Shown: positions 1-9,018 of the stretch, one piece after another
Layout of the letters: each line of letters starts with the position of its first letter
Position numbering within the stretch: the first letter of the stretch is position 1
Assembly (NCBI GenBank): GCA_964544605.1
Contig: CAZJBX010000004.1
Coordinates: forward strand, 34,053 to 98,052
DNA length: 64,000 bases
Direction: 5' to 3'
Source: JAMIFN01 sp964544605
GTDB lineage: Bacteria; Pseudomonadota; Gammaproteobacteria; Burkholderiales; Burkholderiaceae_C
Program-made: the position numbers and the translations under genes
Notes under the pieces: model-generated
Seen by the model: only the letters and a program-made list of their open reading frames with translations
Told to the model about the DNA's origin: nothing
The model's database searches: none

Positions 1-2
1 AG

Positions 3-1337
3 GCCGAGCTGACGGCCGCCGAGCAAGCCCAGCAAGAGCTGTATGCCCTGGTGCCCCGCCCGTGGTGGCAGCGGCAGTTGCGGGCGCTGGGGCGTTGGCT
101 GCTGGATTTGTGGCGCTTGCAGTGGCGCGTGAGCTTGGCGCTGGCCCCCTTGACTTTGCTGCTGTTTCAGCAGGCTTCCGTGGTGGGTTTGCTGGCCAAT
201 ATGTTGGCCATTCCCATCGTTACCTTTGTGCTCACGCCCTTGGCCTTGCTGGGCTTGCTGCTGCGGCCTTTGTGGACTTTGGCGGCTTGGATTTTGCAGT
301 ATTTGCTGGCGTTTTTGGTTTGGTGCGCCAGCCTGCCAGCGGCGGTGTGGCACAGCCCCGCCTTGCCCGCTGCGGGCTTGCTGGCCGCAGCGTTGTTGGT
401 GGCGGCGCTGTTTTATGTGCAAGCGCAATGGCCCGCAGGGCAGGGGCGGCGCAGGGGTGTGGCGGCTTTGCTGGCGCTGCTGCTGGGCTTGGCTTGGGCT
501 GGCTGGCGTTATGAAGCGCCGCGCCCGCCGCCCGGTGAGCTGCGCCTGCTCTTTGTGGATGTGGGGCAGGGCAATGCCATATTGGTGCAAACGGCCAAGC
601 ACGCCCTGCTCTATGACACGGGGCCGCGCTATGGCCCAGTCGATTCAGGCCGCGATGCGGGCGAGCGCACCTTGCTGCCCCTGCTGCGGGCCTTGGGCCA
701 AAAACTCGATGTGCTGATGGTGTCCCACAGCGACAGCGACCACTCGGGCGGCGTGCTGCCCCTGCTCAAACAATGGCCGCCGCAGCGCTTGCTCGGCTCT
801 ATGGCGGCTGAGGCCGCATGGCCTGCTGCACCGCCCATCGAGGCTTGCACGGCGGGGCAAAGCTGGGTGTGGGATGGCGTGCAGTTTGAAGTGCTGCACC
901 CGCAGGTGGCCGATTACCAGCGGCCCCTGAGCAGCAATGCCATGAGCTGCGTGCTGCGCATACGGGCGGCGGGCGGCAGTGTCTTGCTCACGGGCGATAT
1001 ACCCGCAGCGCAAGAGTACGACTTGTGGCTGCAACGGCCCGCAGAGGACTTGGCCAGCACAGTCTTGCTCTCGCCCCACCACGGCAGCAAAACCTCATCG
1101 GGCATTTTGTTTTTAAAAGCCGTGGCGCCGCAGTGGGTGGTGGTGCAGTCGGCCTATTTGAGCCGCTACGGCCACCCCGCGCCCGAGGTCATGGCCCGCT
1201 ATGCGGATTTGGGCTTCAAAGTGGTGAGCAATGCCGAGTGCGGCGCCATCACCTGGCAGAGCCAGCAGCCCCAGCACATGGGCTGTTTGCGCCGCGATGC
1301 GCCACGCTATTGGTGGCATCGCCTTGCGCCGCCTTAA
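3..1337 (+). CDS. comEC: ComEC/Rec2 DNA-uptake channel protein, C-terminal part (5' end outside window)
   Basis: The reading frame is already open at the window edge, so this is the C-terminal part of a longer protein. The first ~150 residues are hydrophobic membrane segments (competence domain). The last ~280 residues form a metallo-beta-lactamase-like domain: a LLFVDVGQGNA strand, then SHSDSDHSGG, the family's version of the HxHxDH metal motif, and a later TGD and SPHHGS. ComEC forms the inner-membrane channel for single-stranded DNA in natural transformation, and the lactamase-like domain is thought to degrade the non-transferred strand. A GTG at 51 is only an internal valine codon. The stop lies 70 bases before hisA. 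Confidence 0.9.
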   Translation, partial: AELTAAEQAQQELYALVPRPWWQRQLRALGRWLLDLWRLQWRVSLALAPLTLLLFQQASVVGLLANMLAIPIVTFVLTPLALLGLLLRPLWTLAAWILQYLLAFLVWCASLPAAVWHSPALPAAGLLAAALLVAALFYVQAQWPAGQGRRRGVAALLALLLGLAWAGWRYEAPRPPPGELRLLFVDVGQGNAILVQTAKHALLYDTGPRYGPVDSGRDAGERTLLPLLRALGQKLDVLMVSHSDSDHSGGVLPLLKQWPPQRLLGSMAAEAAWPAAPPIEACTAGQSWVWDGVQFEVLHPQVADYQRPLSSNAMSCVLRIRAAGGSVLLTGDIPAAQEYDLWLQRPAEDLASTVLLSPHHGSKTSSGILFLKAVAPQWVVVQSAYLSRYGHPAPEVMARYADLGFKVVSNAECGAITWQSQQPQHMGCLRRDAPRYWWHRLAPP

Positions 1338-1407
1338 AGCAGCGGCGAAATTGCGGCACAATCTTTGGTTTCACCTTTTTCTTTCATCCTCACAATTTCA
1401 AAACGAT

Positions 1408-2157
1408 ATGTTGCTCATTCCTGCAATTGACCTCAAAGACGGCCAATGTGTGCGCCTGGTGCAAGGCGATATGGACCAAACCACGGTGTTCTCTGACCGC
1501 CCCGAGACCATGGCCCGCCGCTGGCTGGATGCGGGCGCGCGCCGCCTGCATTTGGTGGACTTGAACGGCGCCTTTGCAGGCAAGCCCAAAAACTTGGAAG
1601 CCATCAAAGCCATCTTGGCCGAAGTGGATGGCGAGATTCCCGTGCAATTGGGCGGCGGCATCCGTGATTTGGACACCATCGAGCGCTACCTCGACATTGG
1701 CATTCAATATGTGATTGTGGGCACGGCGGCGATTAAAAACCCTGGCTTTTTGGCCGATGCCTGCGCCGCTTTTGCGGGCCACATCATCGTTGGCCTTGAT
1801 GCCAAAGACGGCAAAGCCGCCACCGATGGCTGGAGCAAACTCACAGGCCATGATGTCTGCGATTTGGCGAAAAAATACGAAGACATGGGCGTGAATGAAA
1901 TCATCTATACCGATATTGGCCGCGACGGTATGCTCAGCGGCATCAATGTGGAGGCCACCGTCAATTTGGCGCAAGCCTCGCGCATTCCGGTGATTGCCTC
2001 AGGCGGCTTGTCGAATATGCAAGACATTGAAAAGCTCTGTGCCGTAGAAGACGAAGGCGTAACGGGCGTGATTTGTGGCCGCGCTATTTATTCGGGCGAT
2101 TTGGACTTTGCCGCCGCCCAAGTGCAGGCCGACGCATTGCGCGGCAACAAAGCTTAA
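1408..2157 (+). CDS. hisA: 1-(5-phosphoribosyl)-5-[(5-phosphoribosylamino)methylideneamino]imidazole-4-carboxamide isomerase HisA
   Basis: A 249-residue TIM barrel of normal HisA length. It opens with LLIPAIDLKDGQCVRL (catalytic Asp in AIDLKDG) and carries VQLGGGIRD and VGLDAKDGKAATDGW, which contains the second acid. It isomerises ProFAR to PRFAR in histidine synthesis. I chose the ATG at 1408 because the protein then begins at the conserved first strand; the open frame extends further upstream into the comEC end. The other his genes are not beside it, so hisA is separated from the usual hisBHAF cluster. The stop overlaps the tail of the convergent tadA gene. Confidence 0.95.
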   Translation: MLLIPAIDLKDGQCVRLVQGDMDQTTVFSDRPETMARRWLDAGARRLHLVDLNGAFAGKPKNLEAIKAILAEVDGEIPVQLGGGIRDLDTIERYLDIGIQYVIVGTAAIKNPGFLADACAAFAGHIIVGLDAKDGKAATDGWSKLTGHDVCDLAKKYEDMGVNEIIYTDIGRDGMLSGINVEATVNLAQASRIPVIASGGLSNMQDIEKLCAVEDEGVTGVICGRAIYSGDLDFAAAQVQADALRGNKA

Positions 2158-3245
2158 GCGGGCTTTTGGCCCATTTGCCACGCCCTTTGCATGGCGCGGT
2201 GGCCCGCATCGGCAAAGGGCAGGGCATTGAGCCGAGCATCACTGGCAGGCGCAGGCAGTTGCAGCAGCGGCAGGGCCAAGGCTTCGGGCCAGTGGCTTTG
2301 AATGGCGGGCAGCAAAGGGTGCTGGGCCTCATACACGGCCAGTTGCAGCCCGCCTGCGGCAAGCGCTGCCTCGCCCAATTGCTGCTGGGTCAGCTCTCGC
2401 AAAACCTGCACCTGCGCCGCAGCCGTCCAATGGGCGGCTTTTTTCGGCTTGTCTGAGCGCCCAAAACCCAGCAAATCAGGCAGCAGCACGCGGCGCTGGC
2501 CCTGCATTTGGCGCAGTAGGGGCGCAAACACATAGGCCCAATGCGCGGCGCTGTGCAAACCCAGTAGGGGCGGCTGGCTGGCGGCGGCTGGCGCGCCACT
2601 GTCCCAAAAATGCAGGCGCAGGCCGCCCAAGCTGGGCAGGTCGTTGCAAAACTGGGCTGGCGGCCAAGGGCTGCCCTCGGCATCGAACTCGGCCCAAACT
2701 GCATCGGGCGCGCGCAAGGCATCGGGGCGCAGTGGCCAAGGGCGCTGCGCTTGGGCTTGGCGTTTGGCCTGAAAAAATTGCGGCAGCAACTCGCGCAGCT
2801 CACGCTTCAAATCGGCATCGCAATCGGCTGCATCTTGGGCGTTGATGGCGGGGATGGCCGCGCCTATGCCGCTGTTTTGCAGCACATTCAGCACCGATCC
2901 TGCAGCCCCTGTGCGCGGATCGGCCAAGCCAAACACCACGCGGCGGATGCGGGCATGGGCCAAAGCCCCCGCGCACATGGCGCAAGGCTCCAAGCTCACA
3001 AACAGCTCGCAATCGCTCAGGCGGTAATTGCCCAAAGCCTGCCCAGCGGCGCGCAGGGCCACAATCTCGGCATGGGCGCTGGCATCGTGCTGGGCAATGC
3101 AGGCATTGCGCCCCGTGGCGATGACTTGGCCGCCTTGCACCAGCACCGCACCCACGGGCACCTCACCGGCTGCGCCAGCGGCGCGCGCTTCTTGCAGGGC
3201 TTGGCGCAAATAAGCGCCATCTTGTGCCTGCCAAGTGTGGGGCAT
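2154..3245 (-). CDS. tadA: tRNA adenosine(34) deaminase TadA fused to a degenerate alpha/beta-hydrolase-like domain
   Basis: The N-terminal ~160 residues are TadA, which makes inosine-34 in tRNA-Arg(ACG). Zinc and proton-shuttle residues are visible: HAE at 58-60 and PCAMC with Cys88 and Cys91. The protein is 363 residues against about 150-170 for a plain TadA. The extra part (from ~195) looks like an alpha/beta hydrolase: a strand LRLHFWDSG, then LLGLHSAAHWAYVF, then LLPDLLGFGRSDKP. No GxSxG nucleophile elbow follows, so this half is probably not an active hydrolase. The start ATG at 3245 overlaps the stop of the upstream small gene (TAATG), indicating translational coupling; an in-frame codon at 3257 is less likely. 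Confidence 0.85.
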   Translation of the reverse strand: MPHTWQAQDGAYLRQALQEARAAGAAGEVPVGAVLVQGGQVIATGRNACIAQHDASAHAEIVALRAAGQALGNYRLSDCELFVSLEPCAMCAGALAHARIRRVVFGLADPRTGAAGSVLNVLQNSGIGAAIPAINAQDAADCDADLKRELRELLPQFFQAKRQAQAQRPWPLRPDALRAPDAVWAEFDAEGSPWPPAQFCNDLPSLGGLRLHFWDSGAPAAASQPPLLGLHSAAHWAYVFAPLLRQMQGQRRVLLPDLLGFGRSDKPKKAAHWTAAAQVQVLRELTQQQLGEAALAAGGLQLAVYEAQHPLLPAIQSHWPEALALPLLQLPAPASDARLNALPFADAGHRAMQRAWQMGQKPA

Positions 3246-3496
3246 TATTCGTCCCAATCGCTGCTGCGTTGGGCGGGGGCGTTGCGCATTTGCTCTTGCA
3301 CCGCGCGCTGTATCGCCTGAGTTTGCTCGGCCAGATTGGCATTGCGATCCAGCGGGATGTCGAGCTTTTGCCCGCTGATTTGCTCGGCCGATTCAAGCGC
3401 CGTGCCCAAAGCCTCTTTTTCAGCATTCAAATTTTTCTTCACCAGCACGCCGACAACGGCCAATGCCAGCAGCAACACAATCAAGCCCAAGCGCAT
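3245..3496 (-). CDS. small membrane-anchored protein of unknown function
   Basis: An 83-residue product with one N-terminal hydrophobic segment (MRLGLIVLLLALAVVGVLV), then a charged, Gln/Glu-rich tail ending in SSDWDE. It is probably a single-span inner-membrane protein with a mostly soluble tail. The ATG at 3496 is preceded by GAGG at good spacing; a longer frame reaches 3553 but adds no family-like residues. It is translationally coupled to tadA through a TAATG junction. I do not recognise a family. Confidence 0.6.
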   Translation of the reverse strand: MRLGLIVLLLALAVVGVLVKKNLNAEKEALGTALESAEQISGQKLDIPLDRNANLAEQTQAIQRAVQEQMRNAPAQRSSDWDE

Positions 3497-3597
3497 AAAT
3501 ACCTCACGAGTTGGCCCCCAGCAAGGGGGCGGTGTGAACAAACCATACTGCATAATAGGACAGATTATCTCGGCCCTACCCTCACCCAGCCCATCAC

Positions 3598-4698
3598 ATG
3601 AATATTGTTATTCTGGACGACTACCAAGATGCTGTGCGCAAACTCCAATGCGCCAGCCTGCTCGACGCCCATCAGGCCAAGGTCTATACCAACACGGTCA
3701 AAGGGGTGGGGCAGTTGGCCGTGCGCCTGCGTGATGCGGAAGTGATTATTTTGATTCGGGGCCGCACCCAAATCAACGCCCCTTTGCTCGACAAACTGCC
3801 CAAGCTGCGTCTGATTGTGCAAGCAGGGCCGCTGGGCGAACACCTCGATGTGGCCGCCTGCACCGAGCGCGGCATTGCTGTGGCCGCAGGCAGCAGCAAC
3901 CCCCGCGCTGTGGCCGAGCTGACCTTCGCCCTGATGATGGCCGCCACCCGCCGCCTGCCGCAATACATCAGCAACCTCAAGCACGGCGCTTGGCAGCAAT
4001 CGGGTTTCAAATCCGCCGCCATGCCTGTTAACTTTGGCATGGGCGAGCTGCTGCATGGCAAGCGCTTGGGCATTTGGGGTTATGGTGCAGTGGGCCGCTT
4101 GGTGGCCGGCTATGCCCAAGCCTTTGGCATGGATGTGTGGATTTGGGGGCGTGAGCCCTCTTTGGCCGCCGCCACCGCCGATGGCTACGCCTGCTACAGC
4201 AGCAAAGAAGAATTGTTCAGCCAAAGCGATGTGCTCAGCCTGCATTTGCGCCTGAGCGAAGACAGCCGTGGCATGGTCAAGCTGGCCGATTTGAGCAGCA
4301 TGAAGCCCACTTCTTTGCTGATTAACACCGCCGCCGCTGAATTGATTGAACCCGATGCCCTGCTGGTTTCGCTCAACAAAGGACGGCCTGGTTTGGCCGC
4401 CATTGATGTGTTTGAGAACGAGCCAATTTTGCAAGGCCAAGCCCTGCTGCGCCTGGAAAACTGCATTTGCACCCCCCATGTGGGCTATGTGGAGCGCAAC
4501 AACTACGAGGCCATGTTCCGTTTGGCCTTCACGCAGGCGGTGGATTTCATTTCAGGACGCAGCTCTGAGGCCATCATCAACCCCAGCTTTGCCCAGCACC
4601 CCAAGGCCTATAAAGCGCCCGTGGCCCCGCCCGATGAGCGCCTGCCAAACGAAGGCGGGCAGCACAAGGGGCCGCCGCCACCACCTACTTTGTTTTAA
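3598..4698 (+). CDS. D-isomer-specific 2-hydroxyacid dehydrogenase family protein lacking the catalytic arginine
   Basis: A 366-residue protein with the two-domain fold of NAD-dependent D-2-hydroxyacid dehydrogenases. The Rossmann motif is GIWGYGAVGRLV. The acidic motif AAIDVFENEP and the catalytic histidine in TPHVGY are present. Where the family normally has an arginine in a stretch of the type NTSRAEL, this protein reads NTAAAEL, so the substrate-binding arginine appears to be missing. The tail is Pro-rich. Substrate unknown; it may be a weak or altered enzyme, or a non-enzymatic paralogue. Its stop overlaps the stop of the convergent potI by 3 bases. Confidence 0.8.
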   Translation: MNIVILDDYQDAVRKLQCASLLDAHQAKVYTNTVKGVGQLAVRLRDAEVIILIRGRTQINAPLLDKLPKLRLIVQAGPLGEHLDVAACTERGIAVAAGSSNPRAVAELTFALMMAATRRLPQYISNLKHGAWQQSGFKSAAMPVNFGMGELLHGKRLGIWGYGAVGRLVAGYAQAFGMDVWIWGREPSLAAATADGYACYSSKEELFSQSDVLSLHLRLSEDSRGMVKLADLSSMKPTSLLINTAAAELIEPDALLVSLNKGRPGLAAIDVFENEPILQGQALLRLENCICTPHVGYVERNNYEAMFRLAFTQAVDFISGRSSEAIINPSFAQHPKAYKAPVAPPDERLPNEGGQHKGPPPPPTLF

Positions 4699-5519
4699 GC
4701 GGGCTTTGGCCCACTGCCGCGCAAGCTGCGGCGCAGGGTCCAAAAGCTGTAGGCCAAGACCACCAAGGTGACGGTGGCAATCAAAATTGAAGCGGCGGCA
4801 AAAATAGTGGGGTTGATGCCGCGCCGCGCATAGCTGAAGATGACTTGCGGCAAGGTCGTGACGCCAGGGCCAGAGAGGAATTCGGCAATCACCACATCGT
4901 CAAACGAGAGCGTAAAGGCCAGCAGCCAAGCGGCGGCAATGGCGGGCGCAATATGCGGCAGGGTGACCCAATAAAACACCTGTAGCGGGCGCGCGCCCAA
5001 GTCCATGGCGGCTTCTTCAAGGCTGCGGTTCATCTCGGCCAAGCGCGATTGCACCACGATGGTGCCGTAGGCCATGCCGACCAAGGTGTGGCCCAGCACA
5101 ATGGTGGCCATGCCGCGATCGGGCCAGCCCAGGCTGCGTTGCAGCGCCACCATGAGCAGCAGCAGCGACAGGCCAATGATGACCTCGGGCATGACCAAGG
5201 GCGCGCGCACCATGCCTGAGAACAGGCCCCGCCCCTTAAAGCGGGTGTAGCGCACCAGCACAAAGGCGGCAAAAGTGGCCAGCACCACGGCCAGTGATGC
5301 CGAGGTGAAGGCGACTTTGAGCGAGAGCCAAAAGCCCTCCAAAATGCGGCTGTCGCGCATCAGCGCCTCATACCAGCGCAAAGAAAAGCCCGTGAATTTG
5401 GCATCTTGCCGTGTGCTGTTGAATGAGAACAGCAGCAAATAGGCCAGCGGCGCATACAAAAACGCAAAAATGCCCGCCAGCCAGAGCTTGCCAAAATGCT
5501 TTTGCACAAAATGCTTCAT
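4695..5519 (-). CDS. potI: putrescine/spermidine ABC transporter permease PotI
   Basis: A 274-residue inner-membrane permease with about six hydrophobic segments. The cytoplasmic EAA loop reads EEAAMDLGARPLQVFYWVTLP in part, the contact site for the ATPase. It is the last gene of potF-potG-potH-potI on the minus strand. Its ATG overlaps the potH stop by 4 bases (ATGA), typical of co-translated permease pairs. With PotH it forms the membrane channel that imports polyamines delivered by PotF. Confidence 0.9.
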   Translation of the reverse strand: MKHFVQKHFGKLWLAGIFAFLYAPLAYLLLFSFNSTRQDAKFTGFSLRWYEALMRDSRILEGFWLSLKVAFTSASLAVVLATFAAFVLVRYTRFKGRGLFSGMVRAPLVMPEVIIGLSLLLLMVALQRSLGWPDRGMATIVLGHTLVGMAYGTIVVQSRLAEMNRSLEEAAMDLGARPLQVFYWVTLPHIAPAIAAAWLLAFTLSFDDVVIAEFLSGPGVTTLPQVIFSYARRGINPTIFAAASILIATVTLVVLAYSFWTLRRSLRGSGPKPA

Positions 5520-6439
5520 GCCCCGCCTCCTTGTGCTTGTTCATCGCTGTAGCGGTAATACAAGGCCAGCGGCAACAAAATCATCAAGAGCATGACGACG
5601 GCCAGTGCGGCGGCGCGGGGCCAGTTGTTGGCGGCAAACATCTCATCCCACACCACGCGGCCAATCACAATATTCTCGGCCCCGCCCAAGAGCGAAGGAA
5701 TGACAAACTCGCCCAAGGCAGGAATAAACACCAAGGTGCAGCCGGCCACAATGCCCGCCTTAGACAAGGGCACGGTAATGAGCCAGAACGCCTGCCACGC
5801 GCTGGCGCCCAAATCGTGGGCGGCTTCGAGCAGGCGAAAGTCCATCTTCACCAAATTGGCGTAAATGGGCAGCACCATAAAGGGCAGGTAGATGTAAGTC
5901 ATGGCCACCAGCATGGAGACATCGGTGTAGAGCATATGCAGCGGCTCTTGAGTCAGGCCCAATTGCATGAGCAAGCGGTTGATGATGCCTTGGTCGGCCA
6001 AAATGCCCTTCCACGCATACACGCGCAGCAGCAGGGAAGTCCAAAACGGCAGCATCACCAGCATCAGCAGCGGCGTGCGCCAAACAGGGTTGCTGCGGGC
6101 CAAAAAGTAGGCAAAAGGGTAGCCCAACAGCAGGCAAAACAAGGTGGTGAGCAGGGCGTAGCGCAGGGCCGTGGCATAGGCTTGCACATACAGGGTTTTG
6201 GCCCAGCCCACGCCGTCGCTGAAGATGCTGTGGTAGTTGTCGTAGTGCAGCAGCAGCTTGAGCGAGCCGCCGACCACTTGGTAGAGCGGCGTGAAGGGGT
6301 TGTCGCTGCCACCCATATCGGTGACAGAAATCCGCAGCAAAATCAAAAACGGCAGGGCAAAAAACAGCAGCAGCCAAGCAAAGGGCAGGGCAATCACCCA
6401 AGTGCGGCCACGGCGCAAAAGCTGTGTCAGTGCGTTCAT
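5516..6439 (-). CDS. potH: putrescine/spermidine ABC transporter permease PotH
   Basis: A 307-residue permease, partner of PotI. Hydrophobic helices begin near residue 15 (WVIALPFAWLLLFFALPFL). The EAA loop is EAAHDLGASAWQAFWLITVP. The long periplasmic loop between the first two helices (TDMGGSDNPF onward) is usual for PotH. It starts 12 bases after the potG stop and overlaps potI by 4 bases. Confidence 0.9.
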   Translation of the reverse strand: MNALTQLLRRGRTWVIALPFAWLLLFFALPFLILLRISVTDMGGSDNPFTPLYQVVGGSLKLLLHYDNYHSIFSDGVGWAKTLYVQAYATALRYALLTTLFCLLLGYPFAYFLARSNPVWRTPLLMLVMLPFWTSLLLRVYAWKGILADQGIINRLLMQLGLTQEPLHMLYTDVSMLVAMTYIYLPFMVLPIYANLVKMDFRLLEAAHDLGASAWQAFWLITVPLSKAGIVAGCTLVFIPALGEFVIPSLLGGAENIVIGRVVWDEMFAANNWPRAAALAVVMLLMILLPLALYYRYSDEQAQGGGA

Positions 6440-6451
6440 GGCAGTCCCCTT

Positions 6452-7558
6452 TTACTGGCTCAGGCTCACGCCAGCGTTGGGATGCCACCAAAAATACACT
6501 TCATCTTCCCAAGTGATGCCAATTTCAGATTGGTGGCGGGCGTTGATGTCGGTGATTTTTAGGCGTTGACCTTGGGCCGTTTGCACAATATAGGTGTTGA
6601 CATCGCCCAAATAGGCGATTTCTTTCACCACGGCCTTGAAGCAATTGGGGCCAGCATCGGCGGGTTGCTCTTTGCTGATGCGGATTTTCTCAGGCCGCAG
6701 CGCCAGCGTCAGGGCCATGCCCTCGGCGGCATCGGGCACGCTGCCCAAGGCCAGCACGCCTAGGGCGGTTTCTATCTCGCTGTGCTCGGCGCTGCGGTGG
6801 CGCACATGGCCGTCAAGCAGATTCACATTGCCAATGAAGTCGGCGACAAAGCGGCTATTGGGGTATTCGTAAATCTCGTGCGGTGTGCCCACTTGCAGCA
6901 CCTTGCCTTCGCTCATCACGGCAATGCGGTGGGCCATGGTCATGGCCTCCTCTTGGTCGTGGGTCACCAGCACCACCGTCACGCCCACGGCCTCAATGAT
7001 GTTGACCAGCTCGAACTGGGTGCGCTCGCGCAGTTTTTTATCGAGCGCGCCCAAAGGCTCATCGAGCAGCAAAAGCTGGGGCCGCTTGGCCAAAGAACGC
7101 GCCAGCGCCACGCGCTGCTGCTGCCCGCCTGAGAGCTGGTGGGGTTTGCGCCCAGCCAAAGCCTGCAATTGCACCAGTTTGAGCATGTCATCGACGCGCT
7201 GGGCGATTTGCGCTTTGGGCATACCCTCGCGCTTGAGGCCAAAGGCGATGTTTTCGGCCACCGTGAGGTGGGGAAATAGCGCATAGCTTTGAAACATCAT
7301 ATTGATGGGGCGCTCATAGGGCGGCAGATGGCCGATGTTCTGCCCGCCCAAAATGATGCTGCCTTCGGTTGGCGCTTCAAAGCCCGCCAGCATCCGCAGC
7401 AGGGTGGATTTGCCGCAGCCAGAACTGCCCAGCAGGGCGAAAATCTCGCCTTTGGCAATCGACAGCGACACATCATTGACGGCAGTAAAGTCGCCAAAGC
7501 GCTTGACCAGCGACTCGGTGCGTAAAAAGCCTTGGACGGCGGCGGTGGTTTGGCTCAT
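6452..7558 (-). CDS. potG: polyamine ABC transporter ATP-binding protein PotG/PotA
   Basis: A 368-residue ATPase that energises the PotH/PotI channel. Walker A is GSSGCGKST, the signature is LSGGQQQR, Walker B is LLLLDEPLGALD, and the switch histidine lies in LVTHDQEEA. The C-terminal ~110 residues form the TOBE-type regulatory domain (ALRPEKIRIS). I chose the ATG at 7558 (MSQTTAAVQ); the frame continues 17 codons upstream without family support. It stands between potF and potH. Confidence 0.92.
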   Translation of the reverse strand: MSQTTAAVQGFLRTESLVKRFGDFTAVNDVSLSIAKGEIFALLGSSGCGKSTLLRMLAGFEAPTEGSIILGGQNIGHLPPYERPINMMFQSYALFPHLTVAENIAFGLKREGMPKAQIAQRVDDMLKLVQLQALAGRKPHQLSGGQQQRVALARSLAKRPQLLLLDEPLGALDKKLRERTQFELVNIIEAVGVTVVLVTHDQEEAMTMAHRIAVMSEGKVLQVGTPHEIYEYPNSRFVADFIGNVNLLDGHVRHRSAEHSEIETALGVLALGSVPDAAEGMALTLALRPEKIRISKEQPADAGPNCFKAVVKEIAYLGDVNTYIVQTAQGQRLKITDINARHQSEIGITWEDEVYFWWHPNAGVSLSQ

Positions 7559-7632
7559 GGCGGCAATGGGGCAAATGTGAATGAGGGGGCCGTAGCCCCC
7601 AGTGTGCAAGTGCTTGGGCGGTGTGCCCGCGC

Positions 7633-8766
7633 TTACTGGCCTTTTTTGAAGCGGGTGAAAACGGCGGTCATGGCCGCGCGAGCTTCTTTGCTGAAGCTCT
7701 CGGGCGGCACCATTTTGGCCAAATCTGCTTCGCTGAGGAAGGTGCTGGGCTCCTGCGCAATCTCAGGCGCAATCAGGGCGCGGCTGGCGAGGTTGGCCAC
7801 AGGGTAAGACATATAGTTCGACAGCTCGGCAGAGACCTCAGGGCGCAGGAAGTAGTTCATAAAGGCGTGGGCATTGTCCACATGCTTGGCATCTTTTGGG
7901 ATGGCCAAGGTGTCAAAAAACAGCACTGCGCCGTTCTCGGGCACCAGCACTTGCAGCTCAAACGGGGCTTGGTTTTCAAGCGCACGCTGGCGGGCTATAT
8001 TCATATCGCCAGCCCAGCCCAAGCCCACGCAGGCGCGGCCACTGGCCAAGTCGTCAATCATGGTGCTGCTGAAAATCCGCACATCGGGGCGCACTTTGGC
8101 CAGCATCTCGCCCGCCTGTTGGTAATCGCCAACTTCAGTTGAATAGGCGGGCTTGCCGATATAGCGCAGGGCCGAGGGCAGAATCTCCGAGGCGGTATCC
8201 AAGTAAGCGATGCCGCAGGACTTCAATTTGCTGGTGTAGCTGGGGTTGAAGACCAAATCCCAAGCATTGGCGGGCAGGGGCGTCTCGCCCAAAGCCTTGG
8301 CCACGGCTTGTTTGTTGATGCTCACACCCACAAAGCTCCAGCCCCAAGGCAGCAGGTAGTCATTGCCGGGGTCGGCGATTTCCAGCTTTTGCATGATGTT
8401 GGGGTCGAGGTGCTGCCAATTGGGGATTTTGCTTTTATCGAGCTTTTGGTAGAGGCCAGCCTCAATCTGCGGCTTGGCAAATACTGCGCCGGGCACCACG
8501 ATGTCATAGCCCGTATTGCCCGCCATCAGCTTGGTATTGAGCATCTCATTCGTTTCAAAGGTCTGGTAATTGACCTTGATGCCCGTCTCGCGCTCAAAAT
8601 TGGCCAGCATATCGTCGGTGATGTAATCGGGCCAGTTGTAAATATTGAGGACTTTGGCCTCAGCTGTGGCGCTGTTGTTGGCGGGGCCGTCTTTTTGGCC
8701 GCAGGCGCTCAGACCCAGTGCCAAGGCGGCAGCCGCCAAAGAAGTGAGTAATTGCTTGGCTTTCAT
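7633..8766 (-). CDS. potF: periplasmic polyamine-binding (lipo)protein PotF
   Basis: The substrate-binding component of the polyamine importer, 377 residues. It has a signal sequence ending in a lipobox-like LSACG, so it may be lipid-anchored in the periplasm. The mature part starts with LNIYNWPDYITDDML, the usual PotD/PotF opening, and has EFLSEADLAKMVPP-type C-terminal sequence. I chose the ATG at 8766; an in-frame TTG at 8784 would only lengthen the signal sequence. It is the first gene of the operon, with 74 bases to potG. Confidence 0.92.
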   Translation of the reverse strand: MKAKQLLTSLAAAALALGLSACGQKDGPANNSATAEAKVLNIYNWPDYITDDMLANFERETGIKVNYQTFETNEMLNTKLMAGNTGYDIVVPGAVFAKPQIEAGLYQKLDKSKIPNWQHLDPNIMQKLEIADPGNDYLLPWGWSFVGVSINKQAVAKALGETPLPANAWDLVFNPSYTSKLKSCGIAYLDTASEILPSALRYIGKPAYSTEVGDYQQAGEMLAKVRPDVRIFSSTMIDDLASGRACVGLGWAGDMNIARQRALENQAPFELQVLVPENGAVLFFDTLAIPKDAKHVDNAHAFMNYFLRPEVSAELSNYMSYPVANLASRALIAPEIAQEPSTFLSEADLAKMVPPESFSKEARAAMTAVFTRFKKGQ

Positions 8767-9018
8767 TGTTTGCGTCGCTTTCAATTAAAAAACGACCGCC
8801 CCACGCAGGCAGTCGCACCCGCTTTGGCCGCCTGTGGCCTGCCAAAGCCCCCTTCTCATTGCTGCTGCGCCTTCGCATCTTATGCCTTCGCAGCACCCAA
8901 ACCCGCCATTTTAAGGCTTAAGGCCAGCCCGTTTTGCCCCGTAGGGGCAGAACAGAGCCTTGTGGCATCGCTACAATAGCGGGTTTTCTTTTCCCCATCC
9001 ATTAGCGAGCACTCACCT

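Noticed and set aside
8934..8977. Promoter of ppa with TACAAT at 8972
   Set aside because: No -35 box at acceptable spacing.
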